Source: Sphingomonas zeae
GTDB taxonomy: Bacteria > Pseudomonadota > Alphaproteobacteria > Sphingomonadales > Sphingomonadaceae
Reading direction: 5' to 3'
Assembly: GCF_014197135.1 (NCBI RefSeq)
Contig: NZ_JACIFA010000012.1
Span: 36,402-100,401 of the forward strand
Length of the DNA stretch: 64,000 nt
Positions 51,221 to 58,790 of the stretch are shown one piece after another. The notes under the pieces are model-generated. The model was not told the origin of the DNA and did not search any database. It saw only the letters and a program-made list of their open reading frames with translations. Position 1 is the stretch's first letter. Every line of letters starts with the position of its first letter. The translations under genes and the position numbers were made by a program.

Positions 51221-51238
51221 GCAGGGCGCAGCCGTTTT
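51213..51238. terminator. Terminator between convergent fibre and brnA genes
   Basis: ACGGCTG / CAGCCGT stem with a 9-nt loop and TTTAT tail, spanning the fibre stop and the brnA stop. It probably ends the late tail transcript and shields the toxin-antitoxin pair. Confidence 0.65.
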
Positions 51239-51500
51239 ATCGGTGCTCCGCCACCCAATGCTTCAGTGCGTCGTCGATCCGCGTTTGCCACCCGGGTCCC
51301 GTTGCCTCGAAATAGTCCAGCACTTCCTGCGATAGGCGCAACGTCTTCTGAACCTTCTTCGGCTTCTTTTGTGGCCCGCGGCCTCTGGCGAGGGCCGGGA
51401 ACACCTCCGAGAACGGGCGGGCGGACGCCAACTGTTCGTCGGTGAGTTCAGGGGTGTCGGACACCGCATCCATGTCCGCCTGCGTATAGGGCTTGTTCAT
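51237..51500 (-). CDS. brnA: BrnA-type antitoxin
   Basis: 87 residues from ATG 51500. KKPKKVQKTLRLSQEVLDYF and GPGWQTRIDDALKHWV are the ribbon-helix-helix C-terminal half of BrnA, which binds DNA and neutralises BrnT. It follows the toxin gene with a 4-nt overlap, the usual toxin-first order of this family. Confidence 0.92.
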   Translation of the reverse strand: MNKPYTQADMDAVSDTPELTDEQLASARPFSEVFPALARGRGPQKKPKKVQKTLRLSQEVLDYFEATGPGWQTRIDDALKHWVAEHR

Positions 51501-51742
51501 CGGATCAGCTTCCTTTCCTTGTTGCTCGCGGGCCGGGCGGAGATAATGGAAAGCCCTTCGGAGCCGAGCGTCGCGAAGATCACCGTGATGACGCCGTTGC
51601 ATTCTCCGATCGCGAAGTAGCGGCCGTTCTTCGCTTCTCCGACCAGCGCCGTCAGGAAGAACCCTTCGCCGATATCAGCAAAATCGATCCCGTGCTTCAC
51701 GAGATTGGCTTGCCGTTTCGGTTCGTCCCATACGATGACCAT
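51497..51742 (-). CDS. brnT: BrnT-type ribonuclease toxin
   Basis: 81 residues: VWDEPKRQANLVKHGIDFAD and SIISARPASNKERKLIR are the conserved BrnT core (K-x-x-x-N...KHG...F; ISARxA...E). BrnT is a RelE-like RNase that inhibits growth when free. The 5' side is a 15-bp inverted repeat likely bound by BrnA. Confidence 0.92.
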   Translation of the reverse strand: MVIVWDEPKRQANLVKHGIDFADIGEGFFLTALVGEAKNGRYFAIGECNGVITVIFATLGSEGLSIISARPASNKERKLIR

Positions 51743-51743
51743 G

Positions 51744-51799
51744 CCTTTTTGTAGTTACAGAGAGCGTATCGGTCAACGTATTTCGTAACTACAAAAAGG
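51744..51799 (-). promoter_or_regulatory. brnTA promoter with 15-bp perfect inverted repeat
   Basis: CCTTTTTGTAGTTAC (51744-51758) and GTAACTACAAAAAGG (51785-51799) are perfect complements separated by 26 bp. On the minus strand TTGACC is spaced 17 bp from TACAAA, the latter inside the repeat arm and just before the brnT ATG. The dyad is the probable BrnA operator. The 87-bp region also separates brnT from the divergent membrane protein gene. Confidence 0.7.
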
Positions 51800-51829
51800 A
51801 AGAGTCATGGCCATCGACAGGACCGTGAA

Positions 51830-52318
51830 ATGACGGCGCTTGCCCATATCATCAGCGTCGTGGCGATTTGGACGCTGATGCTGTTCGGGGTCCGGTTCGC
51901 GGTGTCGGCCGGGCACTGGCTCGTGCCATGTGCCGGGGCGCTTTGGCGCCTGGCGCGGTGCCGAGGTCCCGATCGGAGCGAATGCCGTGCCCATTTCCGC
52001 GCGGCTATTGATCAGCTGCACGTCGACCTGATCATCGCGATTAAGACCCCTTGGTCTGCAACCCTGCTTTTCGCGGGATCGGTGCTGATCGGCCTGGGCT
52101 ATTTCTTCGGGTCGGCCGGCGACGCCGCGCGGCTCGTATCAACGCGGCCGGACCACTGGATTCCCTTCGATGTCGTCACCGACTGCATCGCCTCCGTGCT
52201 GGCCACGACGGGCATGAGCTTCGTCCTAGCGGCCTTTTCCCGACATCGGACTGCCAGCTTCCTGGTCAGCGGCGTCCTGATCCTGACCGGCCTTGGGATA
52301 GGAGTGGTGACGCTGTGA
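51830..52318 (+). CDS. Multi-pass membrane protein, 162 aa, in the lysis module
   Basis: Four hydrophobic segments (about residues 5-26, 29-44, 78-93, 115-130 and 143-160, the second weak). It directly precedes the holin candidate with a 4-nt overlap. It may be an antiholin, a second holin or a lysis regulator; no family is recognised. Confidence 0.65.
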   Translation: MTALAHIISVVAIWTLMLFGVRFAVSAGHWLVPCAGALWRLARCRGPDRSECRAHFRAAIDQLHVDLIIAIKTPWSATLLFAGSVLIGLGYFFGSAGDAARLVSTRPDHWIPFDVVTDCIASVLATTGMSFVLAAFSRHRTASFLVSGVLILTGLGIGVVTL

Positions 52319-52650
52319 AAGACTGGCAGTTCTACGCACTGGCGGCCTTCGCGGTCGCAGCGGGGCAAGTGCTGAAGATCGGCCGGAAGATAGAAGCGGG
52401 CAAGGTGGTAACGTGGCGCGATATCGCGGTGCTGTGCACGATGCTGCCCGCCTTCGGCGCGATCGGCGGAGCGATCGCCATCCACTTCCATGGGCCGGTC
52501 TGGTCGGTGCTGCTGGCCGGGACCTGTGCGGGCTGGACCGGGATCGGCACGATCCGGGTGGCCATCAAGGTCCTGCAATGGGCATTGCCCGAGCCGATTG
52601 CCAAGATCCTGCGGGATTTCCTTGGCGACAAGGAGCAGCCCGAGGGCTGA
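52315..52650 (+). CDS. Holin candidate, 111 aa
   Basis: From GTG 52315: hydrophobic segments cover about residues 4-20, 40-60 and 63-80 (FYALAAFAVAAGQVL, AFGAIGGAIAIHFHGPVWSV), with a charged C-terminus (RDFLGDKEQPEG). Size, three segments and location before the endolysin fit a class I holin. Confidence 0.7.
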   Translation: MKDWQFYALAAFAVAAGQVLKIGRKIEAGKVVTWRDIAVLCTMLPAFGAIGGAIAIHFHGPVWSVLLAGTCAGWTGIGTIRVAIKVLQWALPEPIAKILRDFLGDKEQPEG

Positions 52651-52708
52651 ACAGGTCGCAGAACCCGCCATGTGGGAGAACAGGCGAGCCCTGCGTGCGT
52701 CATAATAG

Positions 52709-52726
52709 CGGGGCCTGACCGCCCCG
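52709..52726 (+). terminator. Weak hairpin before the endolysin gene
   Basis: CGGGGC / GCCCCG 6-bp stem with a 6-nt loop, no T tract. It may tune endolysin expression. The 97 bases here hold no other feature. Confidence 0.3.
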
Positions 52727-52747
52727 TATCCAACAAAGGACATTGAT

Positions 52748-53251
52748 GTGACCGAACCGAAGTGGCTCTCCGCCGCGCGGGCGAAGCTTGGCGTGCACGA
52801 AGCGCCCGGCCCCGCGAACAATCAGACCATCATGGGCTGGGCCAAGTCCCTGCCGATCAAGGTCCTCGGCATCGCCTTCAATGGAGATGCGACCCCTTGG
52901 TGTGGGCTATTCGCGGCGAAGTGCGTCGCCGAGGCGGGCCTGACGCCGCCCCCTATCGCGATCCGGGCGAAGGCTTGGGCGACCTGGGGCAAGCCGCTCG
53001 TCGCGTCGGCGCTGGCACCAGGCGCCGTGCTGGTCTTCGAGCGTGCGGGAGGCGGTCATGTCGGCTTCTATGTCGGCGAGGACGACACGGCCTATCGCGT
53101 GCTCGGCGGGAATCAGTCGGACGCCGTGACGGTCACTCGCATCGCCAAGGATCGGTGCATCGCGCGCCGGTGGCCCGCTGACCTTCCGGTGATCGGCAAG
53201 CCGGTGCGGCTGTCCGCAGCTGGACTGCCTCTGTCGAAGAACGAGGCATGA
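52748..53251 (+). CDS. Endolysin, CHAP-like (TIGR02594 type)
   Basis: 167 residues from a GTG start. WLSAARAKLGVHEAPGPANN opens the domain, TPWCGLFAAKCVAEAG carries the catalytic Cys and GGGHVGFYVGEDD the His, the Cys-His pattern of NlpC/CHAP amidases. No signal peptide, so it depends on the holin. It degrades peptidoglycan at lysis. Confidence 0.87.
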   Translation: MTEPKWLSAARAKLGVHEAPGPANNQTIMGWAKSLPIKVLGIAFNGDATPWCGLFAAKCVAEAGLTPPPIAIRAKAWATWGKPLVASALAPGAVLVFERAGGGHVGFYVGEDDTAYRVLGGNQSDAVTVTRIAKDRCIARRWPADLPVIGKPVRLSAAGLPLSKNEA

Positions 53252-53685
53252 AAGTCGTCGCCCTCCTGGTCCGCTTCTGGCCTGCACTTGTCGTGCTGGC
53301 GATGGGTATCTGGGTGGCCCGGCTAGACCATCTTCGCGCCGACTATAGGCAGACGCTGACCAACGAACGTGCGGCTCAGACCGAGGCAATCGCCGCGGGG
53401 GAGCGAGCGCGCCTCGCCGACCAAGTGCGCTTCGCCCAGCAGCAAGCCGCCGCGACCCAGACCTATGCCGCCACGCTGGCCGCCCGCCAGCCCCTCATCA
53501 TCCACTCGAAAGACACGGTGACACGCTATGCGCAGACTGATGCTGGTCGCGCTCTGTGTCGCGCCCCTGACCGGGTGCGCGACATCGACGCGCTCGATGC
53601 CCTACTCGCCCGAGATCCCGCCGCCCCCGGCAGCAGCGGGGGAGCCGTGCCGGCCGACGGCACAGCACCGCCAGCCGGACGGTAG
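53248..53685 (+). CDS. Inner-membrane spanin (Rz-like)
   Basis: 145 residues: one N-terminal transmembrane helix (VRFWPALVVLAMGIWVARL) and a periplasmic helix rich in Ala/Gln/Glu (TNERAAQTEAIAAGERARLA). It pairs with the outer-membrane lipoprotein encoded inside its 3' half in another frame. Fusion of inner and outer membranes completes lysis. Confidence 0.85.
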   Translation: MKVVALLVRFWPALVVLAMGIWVARLDHLRADYRQTLTNERAAQTEAIAAGERARLADQVRFAQQQAAATQTYAATLAARQPLIIHSKDTVTRYAQTDAGRALCRAPDRVRDIDALDALLARDPAAPGSSGGAVPADGTAPPAGR

Positions 53686-53791
53686 CGCCAGCGCGGCCGA
53701 CGATGACGCGACGATTCGCGATGGCCGCTTTGATCTGGCCGACTGTGACGCCAAGCGCCGCATGCTCTGGGACGCCTGGCCCCGCCGCTGA
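53528..53791 (+). CDS. Outer-membrane spanin lipoprotein (Rz1-like), embedded gene
   Basis: 87 residues with lipoprotein signal MRRLMLVALCVAPLTGCATS (lipobox LTGC) and a proline-rich mature start (SPEIPPPPAAAGEP), the hallmark of Rz1. It starts inside the Rz-like gene in the +1 frame and extends past its end. Confidence 0.85.
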   Translation: MRRLMLVALCVAPLTGCATSTRSMPYSPEIPPPPAAAGEPCRPTAQHRQPDGSASAADDDATIRDGRFDLADCDAKRRMLWDAWPRR

Positions 53792-53815
53792 TTTTCCACC
53801 TGAAAGGACTGACCT

Positions 53816-54283
53816 ATGAGGACCCTCCTATGGGTGGGCGCGGCCGCGCTCGCCTGTCTCTCGTCGAGCGCGGCCGCGCAGACCTACCCCAAAATCATCG
53901 CCCCCTCGACGATCGTCCCGCCCTCCGGCGTCGCCTATTCGGACGCCGATGGGTCGACGAAGGTGGCGTCCCCCGCCACGCCCCTGCCTGTCACTGCGGT
54001 CGCGCGGACCGAGGCGGTGCAGCTTATCGCCGCAAGCTCGTCGACCGGGACGCAGACCCTATTTGGCGGAAGCTATGCCTTCGCCCAAAGCTGCATCAAT
54101 TATAACGGCCAGTCGATCACCCTGCGCTATCGCGGCCCCGATGGGGCGACCATGCAAACCGCCGCCACGAAGACGGCGACGGATGTCTCGCTGGTCGCTG
54201 TCCCCGCAGGCGCGGTGATGGATGCCACGGTTCCTTCGGCCGCCATCGGCTGCAATGCTTCCATGACGAGGATCCCGCAATGA
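53816..54283 (+). CDS. Secreted/periplasmic late protein, 155 aa
   Basis: A clear Sec signal peptide (LLWVGAAALACLSSSAAAQ) precedes a strand-rich domain (GTQTLFGGSYAFAQSCINYN, SITLRYRGPDGATMQTA). The ATG follows GAAAGGA. It is coupled to the next gene by 4 nt. A signal peptide on a late phage gene is unusual. No family is recognised. Confidence 0.7.
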   Translation: MRTLLWVGAAALACLSSSAAAQTYPKIIAPSTIVPPSGVAYSDADGSTKVASPATPLPVTAVARTEAVQLIAASSSTGTQTLFGGSYAFAQSCINYNGQSITLRYRGPDGATMQTAATKTATDVSLVAVPAGAVMDATVPSAAIGCNASMTRIPQ

Positions 54284-55932
54284 AGATGACCCGCCGCGCG
54301 CTGATCGCCGCTTCCTGCCTGTCACTGGCCGCCGGTGCAGCCGCCCAGACGATCGTCATTGGCGGTCAGACCGGCTTTCGCGACCTGACGATTCGCTCGA
54401 CTTATTCGATCCCGATCACGTCGACCGGCAGTTTCACCAATATCGCGCGCTGGGCCGAGAGCCGTCGCGGGCGGCTGTGGCTGCGCAATCCTGCCGGATC
54501 GCCGGGCAGCATTAAAGTCGGCACCAAGGCGGGCACCCAGAATAAGGCGCTCGACAGCTATTCGACGACCGCGCTCTACACTCTAGCCCCCGGCGAGGAG
54601 GTCTATGAGGAGAATGGCGGGCTCGCCTGGCTGGCTTGGTCGGCCGATACCACGGCACCGGCCGATCTCACGCTGGTCATTGAGGTCGAATGTCTGGTCG
54701 CACCCGCGACCGCAGCGACCACGACGGTCAAGCGCGCCGTCACGACGTCAGGCCGTAAGCAATTCAGCGTCGCAAATCCGACCACCTATGCCGATGCCGG
54801 GCTGATCGGTCCAAGCAAGGACGGCTCGCTGATCTTCCGGCGCAAGGCGGGAGCATCTGGCACGCTGGGATGGGCATCCGCTGCGGCCTTCGCGGCCGAT
54901 CCGGTCAATGTCGTCTGGACCTATTGTGACAATGCCGTCGCGCCGAATGATGCGTCGGCGGGTTCGGGCATCGTCAGCGTTTTCGAGACGGAAGACGGCG
55001 AACTCCTCATCGGCCTCATTTCGTCGGGCTCTTTCGGATCGATCCGCAAGTCGTCGGGCTGGTCCGCAAATCGCCAGACCGCGACCTTTACTCAGGTGCT
55101 GTCGATCGGTGGGACCAAGCCCGATCAGGAATACAGCCTCCATCAGTGGGCGGCGCGCGGCGCGACGGTGTGGGCCGCGGAAAGCGGGCCGCAGACAGCC
55201 GGTGGATCGGGCAATGTGTCCACGGACAATGGCAGGGCGGTGCGGCTGTGGCGATCTGACGATAATGGCAACGGCTCAAGCTGGGTGGTGGATCTTGATA
55301 TCCGCGATTTCGCCGCGTCTCAGGGTGTGCCCTACCCGGCTGGTGTGCATCTCCATGGCTATGCCTATGACGCCGTCGCGAAGCGCCTGTGGGTCTGCTA
55401 TGGCGACGACACGGGCCAAGGCGACGATATTGCCGGACTGGCGAATGCGCAGGTCATCTATAAGGATGATGGCACGACGACCTGGCAGAAGATGGCGCTT
55501 CCCCTGAATTGGAAAGCTCCATCGTCGACCGTCAATTCCAATCAGTACATCACCGCCGCGCCTTTGGCCGACGTGGTCGTCTTCACCGCCGATGTGTCCA
55601 AGCCTATCGCCCCCTTCGCAATGCGCCGGTCGACCGGGACGATGGAGCTCTTAGGCTCAACCGATCAGCCAGGCCTCAATGGCCGCGTCACCCGAACGGG
55701 CGGCGTCGTGGTGATGCCTGGGCTCGTGACCGGCCGCGCGGCGGGGACATACAAGGCCAAAGCCATGCTTTCGATGGACGAGCTGTCCTATAATGAGGTG
55801 TCGGTGCCTCACACCTTGTCGGCGTCGGGAGCGTCCGGGGCGAAATGGGGCATGGTCGCTGGGAGCAAGATCATCCTCCAGCTGGGCGGTAATGGCGCGG
55901 GCTTCGTGGTGGCCGATCTGGCGTATAGCTGA
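54280..55932 (+). CDS. Secreted late protein, 550 aa, beta-propeller-like
   Basis: A signal peptide (ALIAASCLSLAAGAAAQ) is followed by a jelly-roll-like N-terminal region (TFRDLTIRSTYSIPI-like strands) and repeated strands with aspartate/glycine turns (SIRKSSGWSANRQTATFTQV, WRSDDNGNGSSWVVDLDIRD) that resemble sialidase or BNR repeats. It could be an extracellular glycan-binding or hydrolysing protein, a conversion factor, or a fibre exported unusually. Position after lysis genes fits neither a core virion gene nor host metabolism. Confidence 0.65.
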   Translation: MKMTRRALIAASCLSLAAGAAAQTIVIGGQTGFRDLTIRSTYSIPITSTGSFTNIARWAESRRGRLWLRNPAGSPGSIKVGTKAGTQNKALDSYSTTALYTLAPGEEVYEENGGLAWLAWSADTTAPADLTLVIEVECLVAPATAATTTVKRAVTTSGRKQFSVANPTTYADAGLIGPSKDGSLIFRRKAGASGTLGWASAAAFAADPVNVVWTYCDNAVAPNDASAGSGIVSVFETEDGELLIGLISSGSFGSIRKSSGWSANRQTATFTQVLSIGGTKPDQEYSLHQWAARGATVWAAESGPQTAGGSGNVSTDNGRAVRLWRSDDNGNGSSWVVDLDIRDFAASQGVPYPAGVHLHGYAYDAVAKRLWVCYGDDTGQGDDIAGLANAQVIYKDDGTTTWQKMALPLNWKAPSSTVNSNQYITAAPLADVVVFTADVSKPIAPFAMRRSTGTMELLGSTDQPGLNGRVTRTGGVVVMPGLVTGRAAGTYKAKAMLSMDELSYNEVSVPHTLSASGASGAKWGMVAGSKIILQLGGNGAGFVVADLAYS

Positions 55933-55938
55933 TCGGCG

Positions 55939-55973
55939 ACGGGGGCGGCAGCGTATCGCCGCCCTCACCCCGT
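55939..55973 (+). terminator. Terminator after the secreted-protein gene
   Basis: GGGCGGC / GCCGCCC inner stem flanked by ACGGGG / CCCCGT, with a T-rich stretch shortly after. It probably ends the late rightward transcript. Confidence 0.55.
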
Positions 55974-56000
55974 TGACCTTCGTTCTCTTTCTGTTCCATC

Positions 56001-56237
56001 ATGACCAGCGCAACGAATCGCTGGAACCTGGACATGATGCAGCACGACCCCCGGCTGCGCGCTGCCGCGCGCGCCATCTATGACGCATGCTATCCGACCG
56101 AGGAATGGAGCGAGCTTTCCTTCGCCGAGGCGGAGAAATATGCGACCGTCCAGTATCGACAGGCGGTAGACGGCGCACTGGCAGCGCGGGCAATCTTGGC
56201 GGCGGCTGGCGAGCAGCTGGCCCTTCCCGTGGCGTGA
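56001..56237 (+). CDS. Hypothetical phage protein, 78 aa
   Basis: MTSATNRWNLDMMQHDPRLR then WSELSFAEAEKYATVQYRQA, a helical soluble protein. It lies after the late terminator and before a convergent set. Function unknown. Confidence 0.55.
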   Translation: MTSATNRWNLDMMQHDPRLRAAARAIYDACYPTEEWSELSFAEAEKYATVQYRQAVDGALAARAILAAAGEQLALPVA

Positions 56238-56320
56238 CCCCCGACCAGCGAGCGCGGATCGTCTTCATGGGGCTGGTCGCGCCGATCATCGCGGCGGCGA
56301 CCGCTAAGCCGGTGGAGTGA
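56234..56320 (+). CDS. Possible very small protein, 28 aa
   Basis: From GTG 56234, overlapping the preceding stop (GTGA): TPDQRARIVFMGLVAPIIAA. The overlap suggests translation, but the length makes this weak. Confidence 0.3.
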   Translation: MTPDQRARIVFMGLVAPIIAAATAKPVE

Positions 56321-56432
56321 CGGAGGGTTGACCCACGCTTCCGAGCGTGCGATTCTTAGTGTGCAACCACAGAGGTTTCGCGTCGCTCTGACGCTAAGCC
56401 GTCCCCGCTCTGCTTCGGCATCGGGCTTTGCA

Positions 56433-56458
56433 GAGGGTGGCGCTACGGTGTCACCCTC
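56433..56458. terminator. Bidirectional terminator between convergent genes
   Basis: GAGGGTG / CACCCTC 7-bp stem with a 12-nt loop between the rightward gene ending at 56320 and the leftward gene ending at 56457. The rest of 56321-56456 shows no gene. Confidence 0.5.
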
Positions 56459-56789
56459 AACCTTTAGGCGGATCGTACAAACCGGCAGCCTTGTCCCGCT
56501 CGAAATAGATCGCGCTTCGCTCCGACACAACGCGCTCGGTCTGGAGCGGCAAGAAGCAGCCATGGCCCTGATACATGAACAGCGTCCGACCGGTGCATCC
56601 TGGCGTGCGGCACGATGGACGGCGATCGATCAGGCAGAAGTCGCGGCCCACCTTGTCGATCAACGCCGGTATATCGACGTCGACGCACGCCCCGCACCTC
56701 GGGCATAGCGCGCGGACCAGTTTGCCGTCGTCCGCCATATTCCCGAGCGTCTCCACCCACGTCGGGAACATCTCGCCATTCTTGTACAC
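56457..56789 (-). CDS. Cys-rich phage protein, 110 aa
   Basis: From GTG 56789 (GAGGAGG upstream): LCPRCGACVDVDIPALIDKV and SCRTPGCTGRTLFMYQGHGC give two zinc-knuckle-like Cys pairs. It may bind nucleic acid. A separate promoter region lies upstream (56858-56887). Confidence 0.6.
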   Translation of the reverse strand: MYKNGEMFPTWVETLGNMADDGKLVRALCPRCGACVDVDIPALIDKVGRDFCLIDRRPSCRTPGCTGRTLFMYQGHGCFLPLQTERVVSERSAIYFERDKAAGLYDPPKG

Positions 56790-56865
56790 CGCGACTCGCC
56801 TCCTCGTGGCGAGGCATGTTCGCTATTCGTTCGGTGTACGAAAGGGCAACATGTAACGATTTCTT

Positions 56866-56887
56866 ACACGTTGTCGCGACGTGTCAA
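56866..56887 (-). promoter_or_regulatory. Promoter/operator upstream of the Cys-rich gene
   Basis: On the minus strand TTGACA (56882-56887) overlaps an inverted repeat ACACGT-N7-ACGTGT (56866-56884). The -10 match is weak. It lies between the end of the right-end operon and the gene at 56457. Confidence 0.4.
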
Positions 56888-56903
56888 CGAAACGCGGTTT
56901 TCT

Positions 56904-57086
56904 TTATACGTCGCTCACCTTCACCACCTTCCACCCCGCGTCCTCGATCGCGCGGAGGGCGGCGGTGGCGTGACCCGACCATTCACCGCGCGTCAGCATA
57001 TCGACGCGCGGGTCATGCCATTGGCGATCGTCTACCATGCCATGCATACGAACCGCCACAGCCTCGATCAGCGGGTTATCGGTCAT
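56904..57086 (-). CDS. Small phage protein, 60 aa, last gene of right-end operon
   Basis: MTDNPLIEAVAVRMHGMVDD, then HATAALRAIEDAGWKVVKV. It overlaps the gene upstream by 11 nt. The ATAALRAIEDAGW pattern is common in small phage proteins of unknown role. Confidence 0.6.
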   Translation of the reverse strand: MTDNPLIEAVAVRMHGMVDDRQWHDPRVDMLTRGEWSGHATAALRAIEDAGWKVVKVSDV

Positions 57087-57270
57087 GCGACGGTATCCTC
57101 TTTAATGCAGCTTGGCAGTCATGTTGAGTGGCTTCCGCGCGAGCCATGTGGGTGCCGCAGTATTGGCATTCGATCATATCAATGACCGGCCCTGTCTGTA
57201 TGGGGCAGTCACAACGCCCTCTGACGAACGTCGAGCCGCAATCGCGGCAATACATTTGAATGGCTCCCAT
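57076..57270 (-). CDS. Small zinc-finger phage protein, 64 aa
   Basis: From ATG 57270 overlapping the upstream stop (TGATG): YCRDCGSTFVRGRCDC and MIECQYCGTHMARAEATQHD give two Cys pairs plus a C2H2-like C-terminal finger. Likely nucleic-acid binding. Confidence 0.6.
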   Translation of the reverse strand: MGAIQMYCRDCGSTFVRGRCDCPIQTGPVIDMIECQYCGTHMARAEATQHDCQAALKRIPSHDR

Positions 57271-57536
57271 CACTCCCCTCCCCCATGCGCGCGGACGCGA
57301 AGCCTACGGGCTGTCGTCATCCGCATGGGCTTACCATGGGTCCAGTCTTGAGCGCGGTGCGTCTCTGACCTGCCATCGTGGCCGTAGTAGATGACCTTTG
57401 TGCCAGCCGCGTTGGACGATATGGCGGCGGCATCTTCGTCAGGCTCGAACAGCGCGATCTCGACCAGCACGTCTACCTCGTTGCTGCTCTCTTTCAGCTT
57501 TTCCACGCGATCGGCGAGCGCAAGCAGCTTATTCAT
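57270..57536 (-). CDS. Hypothetical phage protein, 88 aa
   Basis: MNKLLALADRVEKLKESSNE, DVLVEIALFEPDEDAAAISS and VIYYGHDGRSETHRAQDWTH; part of the chain of overlapping small genes. The N-terminal helix plus strand pattern recurs in phage proteins of unknown role. Confidence 0.6.
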   Translation of the reverse strand: MNKLLALADRVEKLKESSNEVDVLVEIALFEPDEDAAAISSNAAGTKVIYYGHDGRSETHRAQDWTHGKPMRMTTARRLRVRAHGGGE

Positions 57537-57708
57537 GGCCCTGGCTCCTGATGGCGGTCTCAATCTCGGTTGCAGCAATTCCCCGTCCAGTAATGACCGC
57601 GACCGCTTCGTCATCTTCGTGCCAGCGCAACAGATCGGCGTCAGTCTTCTCGGCATAGGCGCGGACTATCCCCGCCTCCCGCATGATCTTCGCGTCGGTG
57701 TTGGTCAT
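57529..57708 (-). CDS. Small phage protein, 59 aa
   Basis: MTNTDAKIMREAGIVRAYAE, then RWHEDDEAVAVITGRGIAAT. ATG 57708 overlaps the upstream stop, and the stop (57529) overlaps the next start by 8 nt. Function unknown. Confidence 0.55.
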   Translation of the reverse strand: MTNTDAKIMREAGIVRAYAEKTDADLLRWHEDDEAVAVITGRGIAATEIETAIRSQGHE

Positions 57709-57995
57709 GGCTCCACCTTCTTCTGAATGGTAAAGCGCAAGGTGGTGATATCGTAACCACGCGCTTCCAGTTCCTCGACCAGCGATGGCCGCTCTTCATA
57801 ATTGAGAGACGGGAAAGCCGGAGCCATCCGGCGCTCAGTGAACGCGTGCATAAACGTCCGAGCGTCTGACTTGTCCGCCCCCTTCCCGCCCCAAGCGGCA
57901 CATATGTCAGGATCATCATGTCGGCTCGGTCGGCCATAAGCGATCTTCACCTCACCCGGCTTTGCGATCGGTATGCGGAACCGCTTACCGCTCAT
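57705..57995 (-). CDS. Hypothetical phage protein, 96 aa
   Basis: KRFRIPIAKPGEVKIAYGRP and SLNYEERPSLVEELEARGYD, then TTLRFTIQKK. The final RGYDITTLRFTI pattern is seen in small phage proteins without known role. Overlaps both neighbours. Confidence 0.6.
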   Translation of the reverse strand: MSGKRFRIPIAKPGEVKIAYGRPSRHDDPDICAAWGGKGADKSDARTFMHAFTERRMAPAFPSLNYEERPSLVEELEARGYDITTLRFTIQKKVEP

Positions 57996-58263
57996 CGCCG
58001 CCTCCGAGGGCTTTGCGGGCTGACATGGCGCGTTCGAAAATATCCGGCTTCCGCTTCGGCTCGGTGCGGCGCAGCTTGGCGATCTGCTCTGGATACCAGC
58101 GATCAGCGGTGTTGCCGTTCCACGATGCTATCGCGTAGCGGTCATGCACCTCCTTGATAACAACCGTATACACGGCATCGCGGCTCATGGTGGTATTGCC
58201 CATCTTCACGCGACGCACCTGAAACAGCCGGTCACCTGGCTTGATGGTGGAGAACGCGACCAT
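57985..58263 (-). CDS. Hypothetical phage protein, 92 aa
   Basis: A small beta-barrel-like start (STIKPGDRLFQVRRVKMGNT, VYTVVIKEVHDRYAIASWNG) and a basic C-terminal helix. The SH3-like look suggests nucleic-acid or protein binding. One base separates it from the upstream stop. Confidence 0.6.
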   Translation of the reverse strand: MVAFSTIKPGDRLFQVRRVKMGNTTMSRDAVYTVVIKEVHDRYAIASWNGNTADRWYPEQIAKLRRTEPKRKPDIFERAMSARKALGGGDER

Positions 58264-58656
58264 TTACTTAGCCTCCAATGCTGATTTTGCGGGGGCTGGC
58301 GGCAACGGCATCCAGTGGGTGGGCACGTCAGCGCCAATACCGCCCATCTCGTCTGTCTCGTTTGGAATATAGCGCTCGGTCAGCCAGACGCCCCAAGGTT
58401 CATACCAACGGGCAAGCTCGACACATGACCACGGCTCCCGAAGCCAAAGCATGATCCGCGTACCGTCTCTCGGGGCATCCTTCGCATCCCGCCACCCCGC
58501 CTCCCTCAGCCGCGCGTTTTCCTGCGTGAGGGTTTCGAGGGTGGTGGCGGCTTCGGTTGTCGTCTCATAAACGGATGGGCACGCCTGCTTAGGCGTTGGC
58601 CCCCCACGAGTTCGCCAAGCCGCAATCAGTCGCAGCCGCTCGGTCAGGTCGGTCAT
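58264..58656 (-). CDS. DUF551-like phage protein, 130 aa
   Basis: The C-terminal half carries the family pattern: GWRDAKDAPRDGTRIMLWL and DVPTHWMPLPPAP. The N-terminal half is helical (TTLETLTQENARLRE). The family is common on phages and has no proven function. A second member is at 21335-21634. Confidence 0.75.
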   Translation of the reverse strand: MTDLTERLRLIAAWRTRGGPTPKQACPSVYETTTEAATTLETLTQENARLREAGWRDAKDAPRDGTRIMLWLREPWSCVELARWYEPWGVWLTERYIPNETDEMGGIGADVPTHWMPLPPAPAKSALEAK

Positions 58657-58790
58657 GCTGCTTGCTCCGGGTAGCGGGCGGGGGCTGGCAATGTCGTGGG
58701 CTGTGGCGCACCTAGAGCGGCCGCGATTGCGCGAGCTTGGAACAGCGCCTTCACCCGCGTTAGCTCGCTAATTATCTGCGTGTTGTTCAT
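58653..58790 (-). CDS. Small phage protein, 45 aa
   Basis: MNNTQIISELTRVKALFQAR from ATG 58790 with overlapping start/stop codons on both sides. Function unknown. Confidence 0.5.
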   Translation of the reverse strand: MNNTQIISELTRVKALFQARAIAAALGAPQPTTLPAPARYPEQAA

